Positions 33,881-42,764 of a stretch of DNA of 64,000 bases are shown here, piece after piece; position 1 is the stretch's first letter, and the number at the start of each line of letters is the position of its first letter. The DNA lies in the NCBI RefSeq assembly GCF_021117425.1, contig NZ_CP088298.1, positions 4,340,001 to 4,404,000 of the forward strand, in the 5' to 3' direction. The notes beneath the pieces were generated by a model. It was given only the letters and a program-made list of their open reading frames with translations. It did no database searches and was not told the DNA's origin. The position numbers and the translations under genes were made by a program. Source of the DNA: Brevibacterium zhoupengii (lineage in GTDB: Bacteria; Actinomycetota; Actinomycetes; Actinomycetales; Brevibacteriaceae).

Positions 33881-35179
33881 TCACCCGGGCAGCAGCACGA
33901 TGATCGTATGGATGACGAGGCCGACCAGGGCACCGATGACTGTGCCGTTGATGCGGATGTACTGCAGATCCCGGCCGACGTAGAGCTCGATCCTCTCGGC
34001 AGCTTCCTTCGCATCCCAGCGTTCGATCGTGTCGGAGATGACGCTGGCGATCTCGGGGCCGAAACTCTCTGCCAGGTCTCCGGCTGTGGTGGCGATCCGA
34101 TCGTCGATCTTGGCTGCGAACTCAGAGTCGCTCTGCAGTCGCTGAGCGAATTCTCCGATGAGCTCCGAGATACGTCCGCGGACCTCGCCGTTCGGATCGA
34201 TGATGGCTTGGCGCAGCAGCTGTTTGAGTGAAGTCCATATCTCGAGCACCGAATCGACGACCCCGGATTGGCTGAGCAGGTCGTTGATGATGACTTCGGC
34301 CTTCTCCGACAGCGGAGTGTCGGAGTTCAGGTCGTCGGAGAGATCGACGAGCCAGGCGTCGAGAGCCTGTCGTGCCTTGTGGTATTCGTTGTCGCGGACG
34401 TCGGCGACCCAGCCGAGCACCTCTCGCTGCAGTCGGTTGGAGAGCTGCTCGTTGACGAAGTCGGGAACCCAGGACGGGGCCCGGTTGTGGACGATCTCAT
34501 CGATGACCTGCGGGTTGTCGCCCAACCAGGAGTATGCCTCGGCGACGATGAGGTCGACAAGTTTGTGATGCGCACCGTCGAGGACGATCTGACGCAGCAG
34601 CTGCGCCAGCACCGGAGTCTTACGGGTCGCGACCAGGCGCGGAATGATGACGTTCTTGGTCAGGGCCACGACGGAATCGTCGTCGATGCGGGCGAGCACA
34701 TATTCGAGCCCACCGGCGGCACGGTCGACGACGAGGTCCCGGTTGGCGGACTTGCTCAGCCACTCACCGGCACGGTGGGAGACCTGAGCGGACCGGATCT
34801 TCGTCGACACCGCCTCGGCGTGGAGGAAGTTCGCGGCGACGAACGCGGACAGGCTCGCGCCCAGGGTGTCCTTCTTGCGAGGAATGATCGCGGTGTGCGG
34901 AATCGGCAGCCCGAGTGGGTGGCGAAAAAGTGCCGTGACGGCAAACCAGTCGGCAATCGCACCGATCATCGCAGCCTCCGAAGCACGGGAGACGAAGCCC
35001 CAGACCCCGGTGTTGTCGGTGAAGATGTGGGTCGAGAGAAAAATGAGGGTGGCGAGAACGAGCAGCGACAGCGCCAGCGTCCGCATCTTGCGCAGACCCC
35101 GCGCCCGTTCCTGGTCCTCCGGCGTCAGCTCGCTCGGACCGCCGAAACGCGGCACGGATGGTGCTTTCTCGATCGACAT
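33881..35179 (-). CDS. DUF445 membrane protein
   Basis: 432 residues from the ATG at 35179, preceded by a GGGGGAA ribosome site. A cytosolic start (RGLRKMRTLALSLLVLATLIFLSTHIF) leads into a membrane helix, then VSRASEAAMIGAIADWFAVTALFRHPLGLPIPHTAIIPRKKDTLG, the signature stretch of DUF445. A long soluble helical region with coiled-coil character follows, and the C-terminus RINGTVIGALVGLVIHTIIVLL is a second membrane helix. The function of the family is unknown. The next genes on the opposite strand are DUF2945 and DUF488. Frames starting further upstream (35329) lack signals. Confidence 0.85.
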   Translation of the reverse strand: MSIEKAPSVPRFGGPSELTPEDQERARGLRKMRTLALSLLVLATLIFLSTHIFTDNTGVWGFVSRASEAAMIGAIADWFAVTALFRHPLGLPIPHTAIIPRKKDTLGASLSAFVAANFLHAEAVSTKIRSAQVSHRAGEWLSKSANRDLVVDRAAGGLEYVLARIDDDSVVALTKNVIIPRLVATRKTPVLAQLLRQIVLDGAHHKLVDLIVAEAYSWLGDNPQVIDEIVHNRAPSWVPDFVNEQLSNRLQREVLGWVADVRDNEYHKARQALDAWLVDLSDDLNSDTPLSEKAEVIINDLLSQSGVVDSVLEIWTSLKQLLRQAIIDPNGEVRGRISELIGEFAQRLQSDSEFAAKIDDRIATTAGDLAESFGPEIASVISDTIERWDAKEAAERIELYVGRDLQYIRINGTVIGALVGLVIHTIIVLLPG

Positions 35180-35352
35180 CGTTCCCCCTTCTTCGCCTGC
35201 CATCGACTTTAGCGAAGTAGCGGCCCGACGTGGGCATCGGCAGGCTGTGCCGAGCCTGGGAACCTGCGTCATGGAGTCTGCGCCCTGTCGCCGATTGCCG
35301 CATCGTGTTTGTATGGGAAGAGGCAACATTCGACGACTTTCGGGAGGATGAC

Positions 35353-35571
35353 ATGGCGGAGACGTTCAATGTGGGCGATCACGTGGGGTGGAACTCGGAG
35401 GCCGGCGAGGTCTCAGGCACGATCACGAAAGTCCACACCTCGGATTTCGAGTACAAAGGCCACAATCGTCGGGCATCGAAGGACGAACCGCAGTACGAGA
35501 TCAAAAGCGACAAGACCGATCACATCGCCGCTCACAAGGGCACGACTCTCCACCGGATCGACAAAAGGTGA
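35353..35571 (+). CDS. DUF2945 (hypervirulence-associated TUDOR-like) protein
   Basis: 72 residues, all one small beta-barrel domain: FNVGDHVGWNSEAGEVSGTITKVHTSDFEYKGHNRRASKDEPQYEIKSDKTDHIAAHKGTTLHRI. The pattern V-x-W-x-S-x2-G followed by a KY/EYKGH.R.AS..EP.YEI.S.KT...A.HK...L is the DUF2945 fold, of unknown function, widespread in actinobacteria, often close to DUF488. The ATG at 35353 follows GGGAGG. Its stop overlaps the DUF488 start by four bases (GTGA). Confidence 0.85.
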   Translation: MAETFNVGDHVGWNSEAGEVSGTITKVHTSDFEYKGHNRRASKDEPQYEIKSDKTDHIAAHKGTTLHRIDKR

Positions 35572-36116
35572 GCAGATCGCAGTTCTTCACCATCGGTCAC
35601 TCGAACCATCCCCTCGAGGAGTTCATCGACCTTCTTACCGACAATGCCGCCGAGGTGGTCGTCGACGTCCGCAAGCTGCCCGGATCGAATAGGAATCCCC
35701 AGTTCAACGCGGACACTCTCGTCGATGACCTGGCCAAGGTGGGAGCGGACCCGCGTCGGCTCGAGGGCCTGATCGGCAGACGCCCGGTGAACCGTGACAT
35801 CGACTTCGAGGTCAATGGGTGGTGGAAGAACCGCAGCTTCCACAACTATGCCGATCACGCCCTGACCGAGGAGTTCCGGACCGATTTCGAGCAGCTGCTT
35901 GAGTGGGGCGCGAGCAACCGCTGTGTGCTCATGTGTTCAGAGGCGGTGTGGTGGCGCTGCCACCGTCGCATCATCGCCGACAACCTGCTCGCCCACGACT
36001 ACCCAGTCACCCACATCATGGGCAAGAACCAGACCTCTGCCGCCGAACTCAGCTCAGGAGCAGTCGTCGACAAGGACAGACGTGTCACCTACCCGGCAAC
36101 TGCCTCGAACGACTAG
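35568..36116 (+). CDS. DUF488 family protein
   Basis: 182 residues from a GTG that overlaps the DUF2945 stop. Opening FTIGHSNHPLEEFIDLLTDNAAEVVVDVRKLPGSNRNPQFNADTL and, later, RCVLMCSEAVWWRCHRRIIADNL are diagnostic of DUF488, a family with a conserved Cys-x2 and R/H residues and no settled function; some think it nucleic-acid related. Probably expressed together with the preceding DUF2945 gene. Confidence 0.88.
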   Translation: MSRSQFFTIGHSNHPLEEFIDLLTDNAAEVVVDVRKLPGSNRNPQFNADTLVDDLAKVGADPRRLEGLIGRRPVNRDIDFEVNGWWKNRSFHNYADHALTEEFRTDFEQLLEWGASNRCVLMCSEAVWWRCHRRIIADNLLAHDYPVTHIMGKNQTSAAELSSGAVVDKDRRVTYPATASND

Positions 36117-36130
36117 TCGGGTGCCACACA

Positions 36131-36194
36131 GGATCCGTAGGCAACAGAATGTAGGGCGCGGCGGTGGATTCGTAGGTAGCAGAATGTAGGGCGC
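36131..36194. repeat. two 29-base direct repeats at 35-base spacing
   Basis: GGATCCGTAGGCAACAGAAT... at 36131-36159 recurs as GGATTCGTAGGTAGCAGAAT... at 36166-36194; both end in GTAGGGCGC. Only three differences in 29 bases. They lie just after the DUF488 stop, in the 264-base gap before the argE-like gene. No protein reading or known regulatory motif accounts for them. Confidence 0.6.
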
Positions 36195-36283
36195 ACGCAT
36201 TGAACTGCCCCACCGTCGCTCTGGTGAATGGTCTCAATTGGCGAGACCCAGCAGTCTCACCAACATTTCGGGCGTAGTGTGTC

Positions 36284-36361
36284 GGGGTCTGGTCACCGCT
36301 GTCCCGCACGGGAAGGGACCTGACCAGGTTTCCGCTTCAGGCTGACCGGACGGTTCACCCC
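36284..36361 (+). promoter_or_regulatory. candidate structured RNA leader before the argE-like gene
   Basis: Potential helices: GGGGT (36284-36288) with ACCCC (36357-36361) closes a multi-way junction; CTGGTCA (36289-36295) with TGACCAG (36321-36327), extended inside by GTCCC/GGGAC; and GACC/GGTT (36344-36347, 36352-36355). It ends 10 bases before the AGGAG ribosome site (36371). I do not recognise it as a known riboswitch. A TCCC/GGGA alternative pairing inside the second arm could allow switching. Confidence 0.35.
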
Positions 36362-36380
36362 CGTACAGTCAGGAGCAGCC

Positions 36381-37580
36381 GTGCCAGCACAACCGGCCGA
36401 GGCCACCATTTCCGAGATCACCGATCTCATCACCTTCGACACCACCAGCCGGGATTCCAATCTCCCGCTCATCAACCACGTCGTCGACCGTCTCAAAGCC
36501 GCAGGCATCGAATCTCAGCGTGTGCCCAACGCCGAGGGCACCAAGGCAAACCTGCTGGCCACACTGCCGGCCTCCGATGGTTCTACGACCGGCGGAATCG
36601 TCCTGTCCGGGCACACCGATGTCGTACCCGTCGACGGACAGGATTGGTCAAGTGAGCCCTTCACTCCGCAGATCAGAAACGGCAAGCTCTACGCGCGCGG
36701 CAGTGCGGATATGAAGTCCTTCATCGGCGTGATCCTCGCGAAACTGCCTGAGCTCACCGCCGCGAAGCTCAAGGAGCCCATCCACCTCGCCTTCTCCTAT
36801 GACGAAGAGGTCGGCTGCGTGGGTGCGATCGACCTCGTCGACACGATCACCGAGACGGGCCTGGCCCCACGCGGCTGCATCGTCGGTGAGCCCTCAAGCA
36901 TGCGGGTCGTGCGCGGCCACAAGTCGATGAACGTCTTCCGGGTTGATTTCCACGGCGTCGCGGCACATTCCTCGCTGACCCCGGAAGGTGTGAACTCGAT
37001 TGCCTACGCCTCCGAGTTCGTCACCTTCGTCCATGCGGTCGCCGCTGAATTCCGCACCGAGGGACCCTTCGACGAGAACTACGTCGTGCCCTTCACCACG
37101 GTGACGGCGAATACGATCAGCGGCGGCATCGCCGTCAACACGATCCCCGCCGAGGCGAGCGTGCAATTCGAGTTCCGATCCCTGGGATCTGTGGATCGTG
37201 AAGCACTCGTCGATCGATTCCGCGCCGAGGCGGCCCGCCTCGAGCGCATGATGCGCGCGGAGAACGACAGCGCTCACGTCGACTTCACCGTTGAGGCTGC
37301 CGCTCCCGGCTGCGAAACTCCAGCTGAGGCCGACATCGTCTCCCTGGCCGGTCAATGGGGCGGAGAGGTCAGCGACGACAAGGTCACCTACGGCACCGAG
37401 GCGGGACTGTTCTCGAACGCGGGCATCCCCACCGTCGTGTGCGGCCCCGGAGACATCGCACAGGCCCACGCTCCCGATGAGTACATCGAACTCGAACAGA
37501 TCGTCGCCTGCGAAGCGTTCATCGGCAACCTCATCACCGACCTCAGCAGCAACACCGACCTCAACGCGGAAGGAGAGTGA
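36381..37580 (+). CDS. acetylornithine deacetylase-like M20 metallopeptidase
   Basis: 399 residues from a GTG preceded by AGGAG. Dinuclear-zinc deacylase of the ArgE/DapE group: metal His in LSGHTDVVPVDG, bridging Asp in YARGSADMKSF, catalytic Glu-Glu in FSYDEEVGCVG, Glu in IVGEPSSM and the final His in DIAQAHAPDEYIEL. The lid domain begins near residue 180 (FRVDFHGVAAHSSLTPEGVNSIAYASE). It sits in an operon with an MFS transporter, with start/stop overlap, rather than with arginine genes, so a catabolic role on a transported N-acyl compound is as likely as arginine synthesis. Confidence 0.82.
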   Translation: MPAQPAEATISEITDLITFDTTSRDSNLPLINHVVDRLKAAGIESQRVPNAEGTKANLLATLPASDGSTTGGIVLSGHTDVVPVDGQDWSSEPFTPQIRNGKLYARGSADMKSFIGVILAKLPELTAAKLKEPIHLAFSYDEEVGCVGAIDLVDTITETGLAPRGCIVGEPSSMRVVRGHKSMNVFRVDFHGVAAHSSLTPEGVNSIAYASEFVTFVHAVAAEFRTEGPFDENYVVPFTTVTANTISGGIAVNTIPAEASVQFEFRSLGSVDREALVDRFRAEAARLERMMRAENDSAHVDFTVEAAAPGCETPAEADIVSLAGQWGGEVSDDKVTYGTEAGLFSNAGIPTVVCGPGDIAQAHAPDEYIELEQIVACEAFIGNLITDLSSNTDLNAEGE

Positions 37581-37585
37581 GCACC

Positions 37586-38887
37586 ATGAGCTCGTCCACC
37601 GCGGATGCGCAGCAGGGGCCTGTGCTCGAGGCAACTCCGGAGCGTCTCCTGGCCGCACGCAAGGCCGTCATCTCCAGTTCGATCGGTGCCGCCCTCGAAT
37701 GGTTCGACATCATCGTCTTCGCGTCGTTCGCCGTCGTGATCTCGGAGATCTTCTACCCTGAGGGCGATCCGGTCTTCTCCCTCATCCTCACCTTCGCCAC
37801 CTTCGCGATCTCCTACCTCGTCCGCCCCATCGGCGGCCTGGTCCTGGGCAGGTTCGCCGATCGACGCGGCCGCAAACCGGCGCTGACCCTCACCCTGTTC
37901 CTCATGATGCTCGGCACCCTGCTCATGGCGATCGCCCCGACCTATTCGCAGATCGGGGTCTGGGGCGCTCTCATCATCTTGGCATCCAGACTCCTGCAGG
38001 GGTTCTCCGCCGGCGGCGAGTTCGGCACGGCGACGACCTTCCTGGTGGAGACCGCTCCGCACCGGAAGATGTACTACGCCTCCTGGCAGATCGCCAGCCA
38101 GGGAGCCTCGATGGCCTTGGCCTCGGCCTTCGGCTTCGCCCTCAATACGTACCTGTCCGAAGAAGCACTCCACTCCTGGGGCTGGAGGGTGCCGTTCCTC
38201 ATCGGCCTCCTCGTCGGACCGGTCGGACTCTACATCCGCTCCAAGCTCGACGAGACCGAGGAGTTCGTGTCGCGGCCTCCGGCGAAGTCGCCCCTGCGCA
38301 CGCTTTTCGCCAACCACTGGGGTCGCATTCTCGCGGCCTCCGCGTCTGTCGGTGTCGCTACGATCTCCGTGTACATGATCCTCTTCATGCCCACCTTCGC
38401 GATGTCCAACTTGGGCATCTCACCGACGGCGGCCTACCTCGGCGGCATTTTGGCGGGTCTGATCTGTCTGCTCGGTTCACCGTTGGTGGGACGACTTGCC
38501 GATCGGGTCGGTGCGGCGCGGATCATGACCTATGCCGCGATCGCGGCCCTGGTGCTCGCGTGGCCGCTGTTCCAGCTCATCGTCACCCAGCGCAGCGTGC
38601 CCGCGTTCATCTTCGTCATCGCCGTGCTCGGCGTGATCATGGCGTTCTACTTCGCTCCGCTGCCGGGCATGCTCTCTGTCCTCTTCCCGGCAGAGATCAG
38701 AGGCACCGGGCTGTCCACGGCCTACAACATCGGTGTGACGCTGCTCGGCGGCATCGCTCCCTTGGTGCTCACGTGGCTGCTCGACATCACCGGTTCGCTG
38801 AACTCGCCGAGCGTGTACTACATGGGAGTCGCCGTACTCTCCCTCATCGGCCTGTTCTTCGTTCGCAGGCACTACGACCAGCGCTGA
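37586..38887 (+). CDS. MFS transporter, metabolite:H+ symporter (MHS) family
   Basis: 433 residues from the ATG at 37586 (a GTG at 37577 overlaps the argE stop). Twelve predicted membrane helices. The MHS signature is present: SIGAALEWFDIIVFASFAVVISEIFYP, YLVRPIGGLVLGRFADRRGRKPALTLTLFLMM and LLQGFSAGGEFGTATTFLVE. Homologues take up small carboxylates, betaine, proline or shikimate. Co-transcribed with the M20 deacylase, so importer and hydrolase probably act on the same compound. Confidence 0.88.
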   Translation: MSSSTADAQQGPVLEATPERLLAARKAVISSSIGAALEWFDIIVFASFAVVISEIFYPEGDPVFSLILTFATFAISYLVRPIGGLVLGRFADRRGRKPALTLTLFLMMLGTLLMAIAPTYSQIGVWGALIILASRLLQGFSAGGEFGTATTFLVETAPHRKMYYASWQIASQGASMALASAFGFALNTYLSEEALHSWGWRVPFLIGLLVGPVGLYIRSKLDETEEFVSRPPAKSPLRTLFANHWGRILAASASVGVATISVYMILFMPTFAMSNLGISPTAAYLGGILAGLICLLGSPLVGRLADRVGAARIMTYAAIAALVLAWPLFQLIVTQRSVPAFIFVIAVLGVIMAFYFAPLPGMLSVLFPAEIRGTGLSTAYNIGVTLLGGIAPLVLTWLLDITGSLNSPSVYYMGVAVLSLIGLFFVRRHYDQR

Positions 38888-38940
38888 TACAAGTGGCGGC
38901 AGGTCTGCCGCCGGCGCGCCTGCCTTGGTATCCTGGCGGC

Positions 38941-39378
38941 ATGTACTGGCCACTGACGCCCCGGGAGCATGAGGTCGCGCTGACGATGATCCGTCATGCC
39001 CACCCCTCATCCGCTGAGGAGGCGAGTGCCACGTACGCCGATGCCCAGCAAGAGACGTGGGATAGTTCGGCCCAGGTCACACCCGCGCAGCGTGTGACCT
39101 GGGAGTCCAACCTCGCCGAGGTGGTCGTGACCAACCCCTGTGACTGCGGTTCCTGCCCGTCGATCGGCATGCGACCGGTGACTCGAGTCGACGACGAGAG
39201 CAGGGACGACACCGGTGGACAGGGAGATTTCGCGAACCGAGTCATCCTCGATGCCACGGTCGACGGGTGCATGCTGCTGCTGTTCATCGACGACGACAGC
39301 CCCAGCTACCTCGAATTGGCTCCCACAGATGATGAGGTATTCACGGAGTTCCCGCCACCCGAACGCATCCTGTTCTGA
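38941..39378 (+). CDS. hypothetical protein
   Basis: 145 residues from the ATG at 38941. No family recognised. Visible features are a helical N-terminal half (TPREHEVALTMIRHAHPSSAEEASATYADAQQETW), a cysteine cluster NPCDCGSCPSIGMRPV (residues 66-81) that could bind metal, an acidic central region, and a hydrophobic strand GCMLLLFIDDD. Ends before the large bidirectional hairpin shared with rplI. Codon usage is normal for the region. Confidence 0.65.
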   Translation: MYWPLTPREHEVALTMIRHAHPSSAEEASATYADAQQETWDSSAQVTPAQRVTWESNLAEVVVTNPCDCGSCPSIGMRPVTRVDDESRDDTGGQGDFANRVILDATVDGCMLLLFIDDDSPSYLELAPTDDEVFTEFPPPERILF

Positions 39379-39445
39379 CGCTCGAACGACCGCACCGTCG
39401 TCGAGAGCCACGCCACTCGCGCCTCGACTCACCGAGAGCAAACAA

Positions 39446-39487
39446 AAACGTCGAGGGAACACTCTGTAAAGTGTCCCCTCGACGTTT
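39446..39487. terminator. strong terminator for rplI operon (bidirectional)
   Basis: AAACGTCGAGGGAACACT (39446-39463) pairs with AGTGTCCCCTCGACGTTT (39470-39487), an almost perfect 18-pair stem with a six-base loop. On the reverse strand it is followed by a T-rich run (GTTTTTGTTTG), typical of intrinsic termination after rplI. Confidence 0.8.
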
Positions 39488-39548
39488 AGGTCTGCTTTCG
39501 ACTACGAGCCGGGCTGACCGCTGGTCGGCCAGGCTGGCTGTAAAAGCT

Positions 39549-40007
39549 TCAGGCCTTGCCGATGACCTCGAACTTGGCGTTCGCGGTGATCTCGTCGTTG
39601 ACGCGCACGGTAGCGGTGTAGCTGCCGGAGGTCTTGACGTGAGCAGGCAGTGCGACCTGACGACGATCGAAGTCGTGCCCGGTCGCGGTGTGCAGTGCTT
39701 CGGCCACAAGAGCCGGGGTCACGGCGCCGAAGAGGCGGCCGTTCTTACCGGACTTGAGTTCGATGCGGGCGCTGGAGGATTCCAGCTGAGCCTTCACCTT
39801 GACTGCTTCATCATGGTCAGCAATCTGCTTGGCCTGACGAGCCTTGCGAAGAGCATTGACATGCTTCTCCGCGCCCGCGGTCCATGCAGAAGCCCAGCCA
39901 CGAGGCAGGAGCAGGTTACGTGCGTATCCGGCGCGAACCTCGACGATGTCGCCGGCGGCTCCCAGACCATCAACTTCCTGGTTCAGAATAACTTTGCGAT
40001 TAGGCAT
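39549..40007 (-). CDS. rplI: 50S ribosomal protein L9
   Basis: 152 residues, normal length. N-terminal RNA-binding domain: RKVILNQEVDGLGAAGDIVEVRAGYARNLLLPRGWASAW; long connecting helix (KHVNALRKARQAKQIADHDEAVKVKAQL) and C-terminal domain KSGKNGRLFGAVTPALVAEAL...VRVNDEITANAKFEVI. Last gene of the rpsF-ssb-rpsR-rplI operon, ended by a strong terminator. Confidence 0.97.
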   Translation of the reverse strand: MPNRKVILNQEVDGLGAAGDIVEVRAGYARNLLLPRGWASAWTAGAEKHVNALRKARQAKQIADHDEAVKVKAQLESSSARIELKSGKNGRLFGAVTPALVAEALHTATGHDFDRRQVALPAHVKTSGSYTATVRVNDEITANAKFEVIGKA

Positions 40008-40022
40008 GTTCTCTCCCTCCGA

Positions 40023-40262
40023 TCAGCGAGCAGTGCTCGAGTAGGGCAGAAGTGCCATCTCGCGGGCGTTCTTGACGGCCTTTGCGATGACGCGCTGTTC
40101 CTGCACGGTCACGCCGGTGACGCGACGAGCACGGATCTTGCCGCGGTCGGAAATGAACTTACGGAGCGTAGCGGTGTCCTTGTAGTGGATCTTCGCCGCT
40201 TCGCCCTTCTTGAGCGGATTAGCCTTCTTCTTGATAGGCTTCCGGATCTCTGGCTTTGCCAT
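40023..40262 (-). CDS. rpsR: 30S ribosomal protein S18, cysteine-free form
   Basis: 79 residues: basic tail [73 protein letters not shown]. It lacks the zinc-ribbon cysteines of the C+ type; in other actinobacteria (Arthrobacter, as I recall) the same form is standard. Binds S6 on the 30S platform, encoded two genes upstream. Confidence 0.97.
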   Translation of the reverse strand: MAKPEIRKPIKKKANPLKKGEAAKIHYKDTATLRKFISDRGKIRARRVTGVTVQEQRVIAKAVKNAREMALLPYSSTAR

Positions 40263-40298
40263 GAGTATCTCCTGATTTACGAAATGTCTTGAACGTGT

Positions 40299-40940
40299 TT
40301 AGAACGGCGGTTCATCGGCGCCCGGGTTGCCCCAGCCGCCGTTGCCGCCCTGTGGACTCGATGATGCCCACGGGTCATTTGCCGGTGCGTTGTTCCCCTG
40401 GCTGTAACCACCCTGGCGCTGACCACCCTGCTGCGAACCGCCCTGATTCGGGTTGCCCTGATTCGGGTTGTTGCCCCAGCCGGAAGACTGCTGCTGACCG
40501 AAGCCACCCTGCTGGGCGCCTCCGCCCTGCTGCTGTCCACCGAAGTTACCGCCGCCGGAGAATCCGCCTCCGCTGCGTTCGTTCTTCGTCACCTGAGCGG
40601 TGGCGCGTCGCAGGCTGGGGCCGACTTCGTCGACGTCCAGTTCCATGACGGTGCGCTTTTCGCCCTCTTTGGTTTCGAAGGACCGCGACTTCAGGCGGCC
40701 CTGAACGACGACCCGAGTACCACGCTGCAAGGATTCGGCTACGTTTTCGCCCATCTCACGCCATACCGAGCAGCGAAGGAACAGGGTTTCCCCGTCCTTG
40801 AACTCGTTGGACTGACGGTCGAACATACGCGGCGTCGAAGCCACGGTGAAGTTTGCGACCGCAGCACCATTAGGTGTGAATCGCAGTTCGGGATCACTTG
40901 TCAGGTTCCCGACGACCGTGATGACTGTTTCGCCTGCCAT
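40299..40940 (-). CDS. ssb: single-stranded DNA-binding protein
   Basis: 213 residues: OB-fold at 1-115 ([31 protein letters not shown]... [31 protein letters not shown]). A long Gly/Gln/Asn-rich linker ([22 protein letters not shown], repeated patterns) leads to the acidic tip ADEPPF that docks repair and replication partners. The linker is longer than in E. coli, usual for actinobacteria. Between rpsF and rpsR in the operon. Confidence 0.96.
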   Translation of the reverse strand: MAGETVITVVGNLTSDPELRFTPNGAAVANFTVASTPRMFDRQSNEFKDGETLFLRCSVWREMGENVAESLQRGTRVVVQGRLKSRSFETKEGEKRTVMELDVDEVGPSLRRATAQVTKNERSGGGFSGGGNFGGQQQGGGAQQGGFGQQQSSGWGNNPNQGNPNQGGSQQGGQRQGGYSQGNNAPANDPWASSSPQGGNGGWGNPGADEPPF

Positions 40941-40973
40941 TGACTGCTCCTTGAAACGAGGTGCTTGACGCTA

Positions 40974-41264
40974 TTACTTGGCGTCTGGGCGGAGGATCTT
41001 GGTGCGCAGGACGGACTCGTTGAGTCCGAGCTGGCGATCGAGTTCCTTGGTCGTTGCAGGCTCTGCGTGGAAATCAACCACGACATAGAAGCCTTCGGAC
41101 TTCTTCTGGATGTCGTAGGCGAAGCGCCTGCGTCCCCAGATGTCCACGTTGTCGACGGTTCCGTTTTCAGCCGGGACAACCTTCATCAGTTTGTCCACGG
41201 TGTCAGCCAACGTCCGCTCGTCGGTTTCGTTGTCAAGAATGAGCATGAGCTCGTAATGACGCAT
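40974..41264 (-). CDS. rpsF: 30S ribosomal protein S6
   Basis: 96 residues: [83 protein letters not shown]. First gene of the rpsF-ssb-rpsR-rplI operon; pairs with S18. Confidence 0.97.
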   Translation of the reverse strand: MRHYELMLILDNETDERTLADTVDKLMKVVPAENGTVDNVDIWGRRRFAYDIQKKSEGFYVVVDFHAEPATTKELDRQLGLNESVLRTKILRPDAK

Positions 41265-41401
41265 CTGTCACCCACCTCCTCTGGTCTTTACGGCCATGGT
41301 CGTTCCATGGCAGGAGGGTATATGCATGTCCGTTCCGTCCCTCACGCTTGTCGTGAAATGGGAACAGACCTACACAGTCTAGTGGACGGGCACCTGTGGT
41401 G

Positions 41402-42727
41402 TCATGTCGGATCCCCGTGCCCTTGCACACGGATGACCGGACGATCGGCTTCAACTCGGCGAGGTGGTTGTGCAGAGCGCAGTCGACCGCGGATTCGTCG
41501 TCGGTACAGATTCTCACCCGCGCAGATGACGACGGCGACGAGTGCGAGCAACCGCAGGAGAGTCAGGAGCGCGACGAAGGTCGGCTCGAGTCCTTTGTCG
41601 GGCTCAATGGCAGCGACATCGCCGAGGTGGATGGCAATGGCGAACGCAGTCTCCGCCACAGCCCAGATGATGAGCACCCACCAGCGACGAACGGTCAGGG
41701 CGAGGAACGGCAGGATCCACAGGCTGTCCCAGGGCATCATCCCGGGGGCCAGCAGCAGACAGCCGCCGATGAGGAGGCAGGCGGCGACGGCCGGGTCGAG
41801 TCCCGTCCGCCGGACCATGAACAGCGAGACGGCGATTGCGGCGATGACTCCCGCGCTGGCGATGATCCACACCGGTGCCCAGACCTCGGCGGTCCCCAGC
41901 CGTGCCATGACCAGGATGGAGGCGAAGGAGCCGCCGTCGACGGCATCGCTCATCCAGTGCAGGACCCGGTCGATGGCGGTGCCGTCGATGACCAGGAGAA
42001 GCGCCGAGGTGATGGTGACCGCCGCGAGCATCATCCGCGGGTCCCGGGGACGCAGTCGTCCAGCCGGGCGCGGACCGGCCAGGGTGAGGGCGAGGAGAAC
42101 CAGCAGGGCCAGCGGGTTGATGAACGCGGCTATCCCAAGGAGGACCCCGGAGAGCCAGGGACGTGATCTCATCGGGGAGGATCCGACGAAGATGACCATG
42201 GCCCAGACGCTCAGTGCAAGCGCCACGGGGTCCAGACTCGACCCCAGGGTGAAGAGGATGACCGGCGAAGCGAAGGCTGCGACCAGCCAAGCTCTCTGCC
42301 TGGCGAGGACCAGAAGTGCGACGCCGAGCGCGGCGAAGGCGAGGACGTTGATGATGAGGACCATCGCCATGAAGACCGAGACATCGTCGGTCATGAGTTT
42401 GCCCAGTTGGACGAGACGAGACTCGAGCGCGGGCAGTCCCGGCATGCCCCCGTGGGAGCGTCCTAGAGCATCCTCGGGATTGAACTCTCCGAGGAATGCC
42501 ATGGACAGAGGCCCGGAGCACATCCTCGCCGAGGCTGTCGGCTGTTCGTAGCCCGAACTCAGGCACGGGCCCTGCAGGGCGAGGGCGAAGAACGTGGTGA
42601 AACCGAGGATTCCGGCGAAGACATATGCCTGACCGCGCCGGAACCGCGCTCCTGCTGATGCGAGGTGAATGCCGTCCGGACCGCCGAGCAGAGGCTCGGC
42701 GATCCGGGTGCTGGACTGATGGGGCAT
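41402..42727 (-). CDS. polytopic membrane protein, GT87/DUF2029-like glycosyltransferase
   Basis: 441 residues with about ten to eleven membrane helices. The layout (small extracellular loop with CLSSGYEQP..., repeated FIN/W motifs, IPFLALTVRRWW) resembles polyprenyl-phosphate-sugar mannosyltransferases of the GT-C/GT87 group that are found next to the ponA-type gene in many actinobacteria. No catalytic residue can be assigned with confidence. Transcribed the same way as the penicillin-binding protein upstream, with a 37-base gap. Confidence 0.7.
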   Translation of the reverse strand: MPHQSSTRIAEPLLGGPDGIHLASAGARFRRGQAYVFAGILGFTTFFALALQGPCLSSGYEQPTASARMCSGPLSMAFLGEFNPEDALGRSHGGMPGLPALESRLVQLGKLMTDDVSVFMAMVLIINVLAFAALGVALLVLARQRAWLVAAFASPVILFTLGSSLDPVALALSVWAMVIFVGSSPMRSRPWLSGVLLGIAAFINPLALLVLLALTLAGPRPAGRLRPRDPRMMLAAVTITSALLLVIDGTAIDRVLHWMSDAVDGGSFASILVMARLGTAEVWAPVWIIASAGVIAAIAVSLFMVRRTGLDPAVAACLLIGGCLLLAPGMMPWDSLWILPFLALTVRRWWVLIIWAVAETAFAIAIHLGDVAAIEPDKGLEPTFVALLTLLRLLALVAVVICAGENLYRRRIRGRLRSAQPPRRVEADRPVIRVQGHGDPT

Positions 42728-42764
42728 GACTAGAGGTTACCGGCCAGCGGGCCGATGACCGTTA

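Noticed and set aside
36284..36361. Guanidine (ykkC), glycine or SAM riboswitch identity for the argE leader
   Set aside because: The conserved core sequences of those classes as I know them are not present, so I report only an unclassified structure.
40965..42551. 528-codon frame opposite rpsF and the glycosyltransferase-like gene
   Set aside because: It is antisense to well-supported genes, has a skewed Arg/Ser/Thr/Ala composition and matches no family; long antisense frames are common in high-GC DNA.
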